Positions 14,643-22,113 of a stretch of 35,930 nt of DNA are shown in pieces. The translations under genes and the position numbers were made by a program. Every line of letters begins with the position of its first letter. Within the stretch, counting starts at the first letter, position 1. Source of the stretch: Zipacnadum sp036504235 (GTDB lineage: Bacteria; Armatimonadota; Zipacnadia; Zipacnadales; Zipacnadaceae); assembly GCA_036504235.1 (NCBI GenBank), contig DASXVN010000049.1:1-35930 (forward strand), written 5' to 3'. The notes under the pieces were generated by a model. That model saw only the letters and a program-made list of their open reading frames with translations. It did no database searches and was not told the DNA's origin.

Positions 14643-15341
14643 TCACGGTGCCTGCCAGAGAACTTCACCATTGGCCTTGGACAGGATGAGGGTGGACTCC
14701 GTGTACTTTGTCTCTGCGTCAGTCAGCTTGTCACGAGTGGCGGCGCACCCCATGACGGCCCGGGGCTTGCCGGCGGCGTCCGCCAGGCTCAGGCCAGGGC
14801 TGCCGTCGGCGGCGAGGCCTAATGACGCCCGGCCTTCGCCAGCACTATCGTATAGGCTCAGGCCAATGCGTTCGTCGGCGAGAGTATGCAAGCTGACCCT
14901 CATCTCGCCAGCGGCGTCCATCATTCCCAGAATAGGACTGCCGTCGGTCTGGAGGCTGAGACCAGCCCGAACGTCGCCAGTGGCGTCGTACAGGCCTAAG
15001 AGGGGGCTGCCGTCGTTCCCCGTACCGAGCAGCGCTCGCGGCCTCCCCGCGGCATCGTGCAGGCTTATGCCAGTGTCGCTTAACACAGCCCCGGTCTTCC
15101 CAACGACGCCGTACAGGTCCAGGCTGGAGCCGCCTTCCTCATCGACGCCCAGTCTAGCGCACACATTACCTTGATCGTCGACCACCTCAAAGGTCTTTGC
15201 CCGAACCGCGTCCGGCGCCTTGGCCTCGGCCATCTGAGCCGCGACCGGAGCGCCCCGTAGCAGCAAGTTCGACACCGCGCCGCCCAGGAAACCTGAAACC
15301 ACCGTCAGCACGATCAGGATGCGGAACTGACTCTTCGTCAT
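14643..15341 (-). CDS. Membrane-anchored protein of 23-residue repeats
   Basis: A 232-residue protein of unknown function. One hydrophobic segment (7-29) anchors or exports it. Residues 54-198 are consecutive repeats: 54-76, a shortened unit 77-94, then exact 23-residue units at 95-117, 118-140, 141-163 and 164-186, and a final part unit from 187. The consensus is (Y/H)-D-A-A-G-x-x-R-A-x-L-G-x-x-x-D-G-S-P-x-L-x-L. Strand-turn-strand units of this length suggest a beta-solenoid or beta-propeller-like stack; this is inference. A 35-residue C-terminal tail (K-L-T-D-A-E-T-K) caps it. The start is ATG 15341 with GGAGG at 15349-15353. It lies 27 bases upstream of the URO-D gene start and may be cotranscribed with it. 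Confidence 0.8.
   Translation of the reverse strand: MTKSQFRILIVLTVVSGFLGGAVSNLLLRGAPVAAQMAEAKAPDAVRAKTFEVVDDQGNVCARLGVDEEGGSSLDLYGVVGKTGAVLSDTGISLHDAAGRPRALLGTGNDGSPLLGLYDATGDVRAGLSLQTDGSPILGMMDAAGEMRVSLHTLADERIGLSLYDSAGEGRASLGLAADGSPGLSLADAAGKPRAVMGCAATRDKLTDAETKYTESTLILSKANGEVLWQAP
14748..15182 (-). repeat. Coding tandem repeat, 69-bp units
   Basis: DNA of the 23-residue repeats in the preceding gene. Units are alike in protein but diverged at the DNA level, so the array is old rather than freshly duplicated. Confidence 0.8.
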
Positions 15342-15392
15342 GGCGATTCCTCCACGCGTATCGTGTCCGCTACCGCTTGCGCGGGGCTGCGG

Positions 15393-15992
15393 TTATGTCC
15401 AATGCTCGTCGGCGTCCCACCCGTCGAGAGCTTTGACCAAGGGAACGGGAGGGCAGCCGGGCGTGCCGACCTTGCCCCAACGCAGGTTGGCCTGGGGCTT
15501 CTCGTCGATCTTTGGATTGTAGAGTTCGCAAACACTGCAATATGTGTTGCCGAGGATGTCGCCATACCTGAGGGCTGCAAAGCAACGCTCGCCTCTTTGG
15601 CCGACTAAGTGGTCCCTATGCCTTAGACGCGCCAACTGCCAGTCATTTGGTTCATCTCTGATTTCGCCCCGTGGCTCTATGCCCGAGAACGTGGCTACGG
15701 GGACTTCATCAAACCAGGGGTCCGAGTCGGCGGGTGTCTGGAACCCCAGATACAGATGCCCGTCCACTGCCATGAACTTGCCGGCGTTGGCGAATATGTT
15801 CTGTCGCAGGCCGCCCATCCTGGCATCCTCCGGGCCTCCCTCGCCCACCCAAGCCATGACCGGCGCGAACTCGGCTTCGCGCGCTGCCACCATCTCAGCC
15901 AGGGACGCCTTCGCCAGGCCGATGTTCTTGTATGTGACCCACGCCAATACTACCGTCGCCACTGCGGTGACTAACGCCGCGAAGATCTCCAT
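15393..15992 (-). CDS. Small single-pass membrane protein, unknown function
   Basis: A 199-residue protein with an N-terminal transmembrane segment (residues about 3-23, FAALVTAVATVVLAWVTYK) followed by a charged helix and a soluble domain. The soluble part holds Y-C-S-V-C near residue 165. I do not recognise the family; short proteins with this helix then K-N-I-G-L-A-K-A-S-L-A-E-M occur widely as uncharacterised membrane proteins. ATG 15992 is preferred because GGGGAG lies five bases upstream and the membrane helix starts at once. A GTG at 16025 with GGAGG eight bases before it, or a GTG at 16034, would add 11-14 residues. The gap to the repeat protein downstream is 51 bases, so they may share a transcript. 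Confidence 0.7.
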   Translation of the reverse strand: MEIFAALVTAVATVVLAWVTYKNIGLAKASLAEMVAAREAEFAPVMAWVGEGGPEDARMGGLRQNIFANAGKFMAVDGHLYLGFQTPADSDPWFDEVPVATFSGIEPRGEIRDEPNDWQLARLRHRDHLVGQRGERCFAALRYGDILGNTYCSVCELYNPKIDEKPQANLRWGKVGTPGCPPVPLVKALDGWDADEHWT

Positions 15993-16057
15993 AGTCGCTC
16001 CCCAATCAATCCCGTATGGGTACACCAATTCCACCTCCCTACGCGCAAAAGGCGAAC

Positions 16058-16087
16058 GGCCGGCGGGGGACGTAGCCCCCGCCCTAC
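16058..16087. repeat. Intergenic palindromic repeat, module E
   Basis: GGCGGGGG and CCCCCGCC arms around ACGTAG, with tail CTAC, preceded by GAACGGCC. Arms and tail match the copy at 31-55. Confidence 0.65.
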
Positions 16088-16127
16088 AGTGACGGCAAAC
16101 GGCACCCCCCTACGAACGACAACGGCT

Positions 16128-16153
16128 GGTCGGGCGAGACGCCCGACCTACCG
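16128..16153. repeat. Intergenic palindromic repeat, module A variant
   Basis: GTCGGGC and GCCCGAC arms around GAGAC, tail CTACCGG. Loop and tail match module A, but the arms have changed together and remain complementary. Confidence 0.65.
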
Positions 16154-16155
16154 GT

Positions 16156-17160
16156 CTACTGCTCGTTGACCGCTTCGATTAGGGCCATCATGTTGGCGGC
16201 CGGGGCGTCTTTGGGGGTGGCGTGGGCTGGGGCTATTATGTAGCCGCCGTCCTTGCCTACCTCCGCCATCAGGCGCCGGGCTTGGGCCTTGACCTCCGCC
16301 GGGGTGCCGTGGGGGAGGAGGTGCTGGGTACTGACGCCGCCGTAGAAGCTGAGGCGGTCGCCGAACTCGCGCTTGGCCGCGAAGACGTCAATGACCTCCG
16401 GCTGGAAGGGGTTGAAGCAGTCCAGGCCGATCTCGATCAGGTCCGGGAAGATCATGTCCACCTTGCCGCAGGAGTGGATGAAGACCCTTTTGCCGGTGGC
16501 GTGGACCGCCGCGTAGGCCTGGGCCAGGCGCGGCTTGAGGAACTGGCGCCAGAGGGCGGGGCCCATGAGCATGGCCTGCTGCTGGCCCCAGTCGTCGCCG
16601 AAGTAGATGGCGTCGGCGGGGTAGCGCGCGGCCTCGGCAACGATGCCGAGGTTGAACGCGGTGATGGCGTCGAGCAGGTCCTCCACGAAGGCCGGATGCT
16701 CGATCATGTCCATCAGCAGGTTCTCCATACCGCGCATGGTCCAGGCGCGCTCGAAGAGGGAGAAGTCAATGGCGAGCACCACGAACTGGTCCGGGTGCGC
16801 CGCGATCTGGCCGGGGACGTGCGCCCAGCGGCGAGGATCGGCGGGGTCCGGCCAGACGTAGTCGCCCAGGGTCGGCTCCGGGAAGATATGGCTGTCCGGG
16901 TTGCCGATGTCGGCGTCAATGGTGCGGTTCCAGATCACGCCGAACTGGTCGCGCCAGAAATCCGGCGCAATCTCCACCCAGGAATCGGGCGGCACCGGGC
17001 GGATGTAGTGCAGATGGTTGCCGATCTTGCTGTCGAAATCGGGGTCGCCGGTGAGCGCCACCATAGACTCGTGGGCTCCCTCGGTGAACTCAATATGCCA
17101 GGGGCACTTGTCCGGCTGTTGGTGGTTGAGGGCGGCATAGACACGTTCTTTGTTGGTCAT
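16156..17160 (-). CDS. URO-D superfamily protein (methyltransferase-like), paralogue 2
   Basis: A 334-residue paralogue of the gene at 13617-14615, with the same layout and long matching blocks (S-L-F-E-R-A-W-T-M-R-G-M-E-N-L, F-G-D-D-W-G-Q-Q-Q, I-H-S-C-G-K, D-L-I-E-I-G-L-D-C-F-N-P-F-Q-P-E-V, S-F-Y-G-G-V-S-T-Q). The putative zinc motif is H229-S-C231-G. The regions around residues 50-65 and 85-120 differ most, which may reflect different substrates. ATG 17160 has AGAGGAA a few bases upstream. The gene ends in an A-module repeat and is preceded by the cloverleaf repeat at 17196. The two copies are separated by two unrelated membrane-protein genes, so they are not a simple recent tandem duplication. 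Confidence 0.88.
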   Translation of the reverse strand: MTNKERVYAALNHQQPDKCPWHIEFTEGAHESMVALTGDPDFDSKIGNHLHYIRPVPPDSWVEIAPDFWRDQFGVIWNRTIDADIGNPDSHIFPEPTLGDYVWPDPADPRRWAHVPGQIAAHPDQFVVLAIDFSLFERAWTMRGMENLLMDMIEHPAFVEDLLDAITAFNLGIVAEAARYPADAIYFGDDWGQQQAMLMGPALWRQFLKPRLAQAYAAVHATGKRVFIHSCGKVDMIFPDLIEIGLDCFNPFQPEVIDVFAAKREFGDRLSFYGGVSTQHLLPHGTPAEVKAQARRLMAEVGKDGGYIIAPAHATPKDAPAANMMALIEAVNEQ

Positions 17161-17195
17161 GGGTGGTTCCTCTCGGGTGTTGATGCGGTGTGAAT

Positions 17196-17306
17196 GTAGG
17201 GGCGGAAGTTGACCGGTCTGCCGGTCAATCTCCGCCCGCGTATGCCACTGACTGCCGCCCTGACGCGGGCGGAGATTCGGCGCGGACGCCGAACTTCCGC
17301 CCCTAC
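17196..17306. repeat. Four-way-junction (cloverleaf) intergenic repeat
   Basis: The closing stem is 15 bp: 17196-17210 (GTAGGGGCGGAAGTT) with 17292-17306. Inside, with no unpaired bases at the junction, lie three arms. Arm 1 is GACCGG (17211-17216), TCTG, CCGGTC (17221-17226). Arm 2 is a perfect 15-bp stem, 17227-17241 with 17263-17277, with a 21-base loop. Arm 3 is CGGCG (17278-17282), CGGA, CGCCG (17287-17291). All 82 stem bases pair. A diverged copy is at 30281. It could fold as DNA or as RNA on either strand. Confidence 0.85.
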
Positions 17307-17316
17307 GAACGGCAAC

Positions 17317-17346
17317 GGCACACAGGCTAGGAAGCCTGTGCTACCG
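17317..17346. repeat. Intergenic palindromic repeat, module A variant
   Basis: CACAGGCT and AGCCTGTG arms around AGGA, tail CTACCGG, preceded by the AACGGCAACGG linker. The arms differ completely from the 588 copy but remain complementary. Confidence 0.7.
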
Positions 17347-17355
17347 GAAACGGCT

Positions 17356-17871
17356 CTAGCTCCACTTGTCCCACTTGACGATCTCGGTCAGCTCCAGGCG
17401 GCGCTTGGGGGCGGGGTCGGTGGCCGGGTAGCCTAGGGGCATGAGCTGCACCACGCGGGCGTCCTCGGCCGGGATGCCCAGGACACGCTTGACCTCGTCC
17501 TCGCTGAAGGCGCCTATCCAGCAGGTGCCCAGGCCCTCCGCGGTGGCCTGGAGGGCGAGGTGCTCCAGGGCGATGGCGACGTCAATCGGGTAGGAGAGTT
17601 GGCCGCAGGTCATCACGTGCTGCTCGCCGACGGCGCAGGCGGCGAGGACTACGGGGGCCTGGCCGACGAAGGCCTGGCCGTTGGCGGCGGTCATCAGTCG
17701 CTGGCGGGTGGCGGCGTCGCGGACCACTACGAAGCGCCACTCCTGCCGGTTGCCGGCCGAGGGCGCCAGCCGCGCGGCCTCCAGCACCCGCTGGAGCTTG
17801 TCGTCCTCCACCGGGCGATCCTGGTAGGCGCGCACGCTGTATCTAGCCTGGATTGCTTCGGCTACGGTCAT
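17356..17871 (-). CDS. Nitroreductase-family FMN protein
   Basis: A 171-residue single-domain nitroreductase. R-Y-S-V-R-A-Y-Q-D-R-P-V (10-21) and P-S-A-G-N-R-Q-E-W-R-F (37-47) are the two FMN-phosphate and isoalloxazine contact blocks. G-L-G-T-C-W-I-G-A-F and L-M-P-L-G-Y-P-A complete the family pattern. Members reduce nitroaromatics, quinones or other acceptors with NAD(P)H, or act in unrelated flavin reactions; the true substrate is not apparent. At 171 residues it belongs to the short group. An AGGAGGAGAAGGAAG tract immediately precedes ATG 17871. It lies 23 bases downstream of the methyltransferase gene in the same direction and is probably cotranscribed. Confidence 0.9.
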   Translation of the reverse strand: MTVAEAIQARYSVRAYQDRPVEDDKLQRVLEAARLAPSAGNRQEWRFVVVRDAATRQRLMTAANGQAFVGQAPVVLAACAVGEQHVMTCGQLSYPIDVAIALEHLALQATAEGLGTCWIGAFSEDEVKRVLGIPAEDARVVQLMPLGYPATDPAPKRRLELTEIVKWDKWS

Positions 17872-17894
17872 CTTCCTTCTCCTCCTCGGTACGG

Positions 17895-18518
17895 CTACGC
17901 TTTCACGGCTCGATAGACGCGGAATCCGCCCTTAACCGACATTTCCTCGACCGAGGCGAACTGCTCCCCCAGGTCGCGGGCCATGGTTTTGGCGCCTTGC
18001 TTGGTCTGCATGACGAACCACAGAACGCCGCCGGGGCGCAGGCGCTGGTGGGCGTCGCGGAACAGGCGGAACATCTCCACCTTGCCGGCGCGGACCGGCG
18101 GGTTGGTCACCACCACGTCGAAGTGGCGCGCGCCCAGGACCGCCGGCGCGTCGCCGACCAGAACCTCGGCGTTGGTAAGATTCAGGCGGCGGAGATTCTC
18201 CTCGGCCAGGTGCGCGGCGCGCTCGTTGACCTCCACCAGGGTGACGTGCGCCTCCGGCGAACGGAGCGCCGCCAGCACCCCCAGCGGGCCATAGCCGGCG
18301 CCCAGGTCGAGAATCTCCCCGGTGGCGGGCAGTTGCATGGTGCGGGCCAGCAGGTCCGTGCCCCGGTCCACCTTGCCGCGCGAGAAGACGCCGCGGTCGG
18401 TGTCCAGAATCACGGTCAAGCCGGGCAGCTCCCAGCGGATCTGCTGAGGCTCGCTGGGCGCGGTGGGCGAGGCGGTATAGTAATGGTCCGGTGCTCCCGG
18501 AACGGGACGATCAGGCAC
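17895..18518 (-). CDS. RsmC/YbxB-like class I methyltransferase
   Basis: A 207-residue SAM-dependent methyltransferase. After P-D-H-Y-Y-T near the start, typical of YbxB/YtsC-type and RsmC relatives, comes G-V-F-S-R-G-K-V-D-R-G-T-D-L-L, then motif I D-L-G-A-G-Y-G-P-L-G, an acidic E binding the SAM ribose in L-V-E-V-N, and motif IV V-T-N-P-P. The N-P-P tetrad indicates methylation of an exocyclic amino group, as in 16S rRNA guanine-N2 enzymes (RsmC-like); the rRNA target is inference. The start is GTG 18518: GGAGGGG at 18527-18533 precedes it and the family N-terminus follows within ten residues. The longer frame to 18629 is unlike the family and overlaps a repeat. Confidence 0.85.
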   Translation of the reverse strand: MPDRPVPGAPDHYYTASPTAPSEPQQIRWELPGLTVILDTDRGVFSRGKVDRGTDLLARTMQLPATGEILDLGAGYGPLGVLAALRSPEAHVTLVEVNERAAHLAEENLRRLNLTNAEVLVGDAPAVLGARHFDVVVTNPPVRAGKVEMFRLFRDAHQRLRPGGVLWFVMQTKQGAKTMARDLGEQFASVEEMSVKGGFRVYRAVKA

Positions 18519-18598
18519 GGTTGGTTCCCCTCCGAGGGAGTTGTTCGCGAGGGGGAGCGGAGGAACCTGCCCCGTTAGCGGCAACGGCCAAGGCGAAC

Positions 18599-18626
18599 GG
18601 CCGGCGGGGCACGAGTCCCCGCCCGA
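18599..18626. repeat. Intergenic palindromic repeat, module E
   Basis: GGCGGGG and CCCCGCC arms around CACGAGT. The CTAC tail seen elsewhere is replaced by CGAC. AACGGCAACGG follows. Confidence 0.6.
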
Positions 18627-18662
18627 CAAACGGCAACGGCAACGACCCCCTCCTCCCCGCGG

Positions 18663-18692
18663 TTGACGATGAACCGGGCAGGTAGTAACCTG
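18663..18692 (+). promoter_or_regulatory. Possible promoter of the MFS-CDF-deacetylase operon
   Basis: TTGACG at 18663-18668 lies 17 bases before TAACCT (18686-18691), a poor -10. CAGGT (18679-18683) and ACCTG (18688-18692) form an inverted repeat over the -10, a possible operator. The case is weak. Confidence 0.3.
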
Positions 18693-18732
18693 CGTCCACT
18701 ATTGGACAGCTCCAAACCATTGGCTATCAACT

Positions 18733-20004
18733 ATGAGTGACAATACCTCCACCGCTCCGCCGGAGAAACGTAACTGGCTCAACCGGACCGTGCTCTCTAT
18801 CGGGCTGGCTAGCTTGTTTGGCGATATCAGTTACGAAATGGCCAATGCGGTGCTGCCGGTACTCGTTTCTTTCTTGGGCGCGGGGCCGGCGCTGCTGGGG
18901 ATTATTGAGGGCGCGGCGGACTTGTTCTCCAGCGGCGCCAAATTGGTCTCCGGGATGCTGGGGGACCGGCTGCGGCCGCGCAAGTACTGGGGCGGGGCCA
19001 TGTATCTGCTCACCGGGCTCGCTACCACCGCGTTCGGCTTCATCTCCAGCCCGCTCTGGCTGGTAGTGGCCAAAAGCGTGGGCTGGCTGGGCAAGGGCTG
19101 GCGCTCGCCGCTCAAAGACGCTCTGCTGGCGGACGACACCGACAAGCGCGACTACGGCAAGGCGTACGGTTTCGAGCGGGCCGGCGATACGATCGGCGCG
19201 GTGCTGGGGCCCTTCCTGGCGGTCGGGATCGTGATGCTGGCCACTCGCCTGCTGCGCGGCCACGTCCCGGATCACCTGCTCTCTTTGCAGGCGGTCCGCC
19301 ACGTGTTTTGGTTCAGCTTGATCCCCGCGACTATCGCCGGGTTGTTCCTGGCCCTCGGCGCGCGGGAGCACTATCTCATCAACCACGCGCGCCGGCTGGC
19401 GCCCTGGGACGCCTGGCAGGACCTGCCGCTGGTCTTTCGCCGCTGGCTGATCGCGGTCGGCGTCTTCGGCGCGGGCGATTTCTCCAAGACGCTGCTGATT
19501 CTCTGGGCGATCGGCAAGTCTACGCTGTTGAGCCCTGACGGTTTTTCGGTGTTGCCGCTGCTGCTGTATGCGGGGTACAATGTGGTCGGCGCGGGCTTTG
19601 CCTACCTGACCGGTGCGCTGAGCGATCATCTGGGGCGCAAGTGGCTGCTGGTGGGCGGCTACGCGGCGGGCGTGGGGGCCGCGGCGATTCTGGCGCTCAG
19701 CCCGCCGAACCTGCCCGCGATGATTACCGTCTTCTTCCTGTCGGGCGTGCTGGTGGGCACCGAGGAAGCGCTGGAGAAGGCCACCGGCGCGGACCTGCTG
19801 AGCGCCGCGCAGCGCACGATGGGCTTTGGCGTGCTGGCTACCGTTAACGGGATTGGCGACTTCATCTCCTCGGTGGGCGTGGGCCTGCTGTGGGCGGCGC
19901 TGGGGGCGCCGGCGGCCTTTGGCTTTGCGGCGCTGCTCGCGCTGATCGGCACGATTCTTCTCGCCTTCCTCTCGCCCCCCCGGGCGGAGCATGAGACCGC
20001 GTAA
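18733..20004 (+). CDS. MFS transporter
   Basis: A 423-residue major-facilitator-superfamily permease with about 12 predicted membrane helices. The first half carries the family loop 2-3 motif in degenerate form (G-D-R-L-R-P-R-K), and the second half repeats it as D-H-L-G-R-K. D-I-S-Y-E-M-A-N-A-V-L-P-V near residue 31 lies in helix 1 and resembles MFS members annotated as metal or drug efflux; substrate is unknown. ATG 18733 has no clear ribosome-binding site. The next gene, a cation diffusion facilitator, starts 16 bases downstream, so a joint role in metal export is plausible but unproven. Confidence 0.85.
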   Translation: MSDNTSTAPPEKRNWLNRTVLSIGLASLFGDISYEMANAVLPVLVSFLGAGPALLGIIEGAADLFSSGAKLVSGMLGDRLRPRKYWGGAMYLLTGLATTAFGFISSPLWLVVAKSVGWLGKGWRSPLKDALLADDTDKRDYGKAYGFERAGDTIGAVLGPFLAVGIVMLATRLLRGHVPDHLLSLQAVRHVFWFSLIPATIAGLFLALGAREHYLINHARRLAPWDAWQDLPLVFRRWLIAVGVFGAGDFSKTLLILWAIGKSTLLSPDGFSVLPLLLYAGYNVVGAGFAYLTGALSDHLGRKWLLVGGYAAGVGAAAILALSPPNLPAMITVFFLSGVLVGTEEALEKATGADLLSAAQRTMGFGVLATVNGIGDFISSVGVGLLWAALGAPAAFGFAALLALIGTILLAFLSPPRAEHETA

Positions 20005-20020
20005 CCGGCAAGGAACCTGG

Positions 20021-21022
20021 ATGGCTCTCGATCACGAACACCAACACGAACACCTGGACGAATCCGTCCCGCTGGAGGCGCACGACACGGCCAAGCAGCG
20101 GCGGCTGCTGTGGGGCGCCGGGCTCACTCTGCTGCTGATGGCGGTGGAGATCGGCGGCGGGCTGTGGACGCACAGTCTGGCCCTGCTCAGCGACGCCGGG
20201 CACAACTTCAGCGATGTGGGCTCGATGCTGCTGTCCTTTGTCGCCCTGCGCCTGGCCCTACGGCCGCCCACCGATCGGCACACCTACGGCCTGCACCGCA
20301 GCGAGATTCTCGCCGCCCTGCTGAACACCGTAGTACTGCTCGGCCTGTCCGCGTACATCCTGTGGGAAGCGTGGGGCCGCTTTCAGAATCCCCCGACCGT
20401 GGACAGCGGGCCGATGCTGGGGATCGCCGTCCTGGGGCTGGTGGTCAACTTCCTCGTGATGTTCGCCCTGCGCCCCCACGCCCACGGCGACCTCAACATC
20501 CGGAGCGCCTACCTGCACATCTTCGGCGACGTGCTGACCTCCGTAGGCGTGATCGCCGCCGCCGCGTTCATGCTGCTGGCCCCCTACGAGTGGCGCTTTA
20601 TGGCCGACCCGGTACTCAGCGGGGTGCTGGCGCTGGTGATCTTTTTCGGCGCCTTGCAGATCGGCTACGAGTCCCTGCATATCCTGATGGAGGGCGTGCC
20701 CCGGGGCATGACCCTGGAGGAGATCGCCGCGGCAATCATCTCCGTGCCGGAGGTGAACTCGGTGCATCACCTGCACGCCTGGAGCATCTGCTCGAACATC
20801 CGCGCGGTCAGCGTGCACGTGGTGGCCGACTATCAGAATGAGGGGCAGCGGATGCGCCTGCGCCACGAGGTGGAGGAAGTGCTACTCCATCGCTTCGGCT
20901 TTACGCAGACTACTATCGAAACGGAGTGTGACGAGGTCTGCCCGGTGGAGCTGATGGTGGCGCCCTTCCACCACCTGGACACCCCCGAGGAAGACCTCCC
21001 GGGTCATCATCACGGACCATGA
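20021..21022 (+). CDS. Cation diffusion facilitator (Zn2+/Co2+/Cd2+ efflux)
   Basis: A 333-residue inner-membrane metal/proton antiporter of the CDF family, ZitB/CzcD type. It has six predicted helices, with metal ligands in helix 2 H61-N-F-S-D65 (SDAGHNFSD) and helix 5 H-I-F-G-D. Histidine-rich tails flank the core: DHEHQHEH at the N-terminus and HHLDTPEEDLPGHHHGP at the C-terminus, with H-H-L-H-A-W near the start of the cytoplasmic domain. The family exports divalent metals from the cytoplasm. ATG 20021 is chosen because AAGGA at 20010-20014 precedes it; the longer frame from 19991 would overlap the MFS gene. The stop overlaps the next start (ATGA at 21019-21022), so translation is coupled. 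Confidence 0.93.
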   Translation: MALDHEHQHEHLDESVPLEAHDTAKQRRLLWGAGLTLLLMAVEIGGGLWTHSLALLSDAGHNFSDVGSMLLSFVALRLALRPPTDRHTYGLHRSEILAALLNTVVLLGLSAYILWEAWGRFQNPPTVDSGPMLGIAVLGLVVNFLVMFALRPHAHGDLNIRSAYLHIFGDVLTSVGVIAAAAFMLLAPYEWRFMADPVLSGVLALVIFFGALQIGYESLHILMEGVPRGMTLEEIAAAIISVPEVNSVHHLHAWSICSNIRAVSVHVVADYQNEGQRMRLRHEVEEVLLHRFGFTQTTIETECDEVCPVELMVAPFHHLDTPEEDLPGHHHGP

Positions 21023-22035
21023 TTGACACCCTCAGCCGCCTGTCGCTACTGCTCCCCGGCGCGGCCCTGCTGATCGCCTGCCTGCCGGCGGTCGCCCAGG
21101 AGCCCCCCTTTGTGGCCACCTATCACGGGGAGGCCCAGGGGGCGCTGGCCCTGACCTTTGACGACGGCAGCCAGAACCAGGTGGACATCGCGGTGCCGTT
21201 GCTCAACGAATTCGGCGTGAAGGGGACCTTCTTTCTGGTGACCGGCGTCATCCGGGAGCAGGCGAGCGATCCCCGGCTGCCCAATTCCTCGCGCTCGGGC
21301 AACGGCGGCGCAAGCTGGGACGAGTGGCGGGCGGTGGCGGCGCAGGGGCACGAGATCGCCAACCACTCGCTGACCCATGCAAACCTGCCCCGGACCACCG
21401 ACCCGGCGGTGCTGGACCGGGAGATCAACGACTCGGCGGCGCTGATTACCCACGAGATCGGCCAGGCGCCGCTGACCTTCTGCTATCCCGGCAACGGGTA
21501 CAACGACGCGGTGCGCAAGCTGGTGGCGGTTCACCATGTGGGCGACCGGGTGCGCTGCTGGGGGTACGGGAACCCGGAGTTCACCGCGGCGCAGGCCAAC
21601 GCGCAAGTGGAGCGCACCCTTGCTGAGGGCGGCGAGTTGATCGCCATGATTCACGGCATCGAGGAAGGCTATATGCCGCTGAGCCGCGAGGTGTTACGCC
21701 AGCATCTGGAGTACCTGGCCTCGCTCGACGGCCGGGTGTGGGTGGCGACTTTTGCCGACCTGTGCCGATATCGCCAGGAGCGCGAGAGCGCCTCGCTGGA
21801 AGTCGTGGCGCGCTCGGCGCACGAATTGAGTTTCCGGCTGACCAGTCCGCGGGACCCGGCGATCTTCACGGTGCCGCTGACCGTGGTTATACCCCTGCCC
21901 GGCGAGGCGATCACCGCCGCGCGGGCCAGCTACCCCGACGCGCCCGCCGCCTCGCTACCGACCCGCGTGCTGCCCGGGCGGATCCAGGTGGACGTGCCCC
22001 CCGGCCCGCGCGTGGTGCGCCTCCGCTGGCGGTAG
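21019..22035 (+). CDS. Secreted polysaccharide deacetylase (NodB fold, CE4)
   Basis: A 338-residue exported CE4 enzyme. A signal peptide covers 1-27 (AVA before QEPP); the L-I-A-C at 18-21 is also a possible lipobox. NodB motif 1 is T-F-D48-D49-G, motif 2 is N-H116-S-L-T-H120, giving the metal triad D-H-H. Motif 3 reads F-C-Y-P-G-N-G-Y-N-D, with G-N in place of the usual R-P-P, so activity or substrate may differ. Motif 5 is M-I-H-G-I. A C-terminal beta domain (about 250-338) follows. Such enzymes remove N- or O-acetyl groups from cell-wall or surface glycans; the target here is unknown. It begins inside the CDF stop codon. Confidence 0.9.
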   Translation: MIDTLSRLSLLLPGAALLIACLPAVAQEPPFVATYHGEAQGALALTFDDGSQNQVDIAVPLLNEFGVKGTFFLVTGVIREQASDPRLPNSSRSGNGGASWDEWRAVAAQGHEIANHSLTHANLPRTTDPAVLDREINDSAALITHEIGQAPLTFCYPGNGYNDAVRKLVAVHHVGDRVRCWGYGNPEFTAAQANAQVERTLAEGGELIAMIHGIEEGYMPLSREVLRQHLEYLASLDGRVWVATFADLCRYRQERESASLEVVARSAHELSFRLTSPRDPAIFTVPLTVVIPLPGEAITAARASYPDAPAASLPTRVLPGRIQVDVPPGPRVVRLRWR

Positions 22036-22113
22036 TGGGCAGGTCCCGACGGCCCCCGGCAGGAACTTTCCCGGCTAGACGAGGGTCCTACCGTTTCGGG
22101 AGGCCGGCTGGAT

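Noticed and set aside
13617..17160. URO-D proteins as HemE (haem synthesis)
   Set aside because: They carry the H-x-C-G zinc motif of the methyltransferase branch, lack HemE's N-terminal catalytic motif, and no other haem genes are near.
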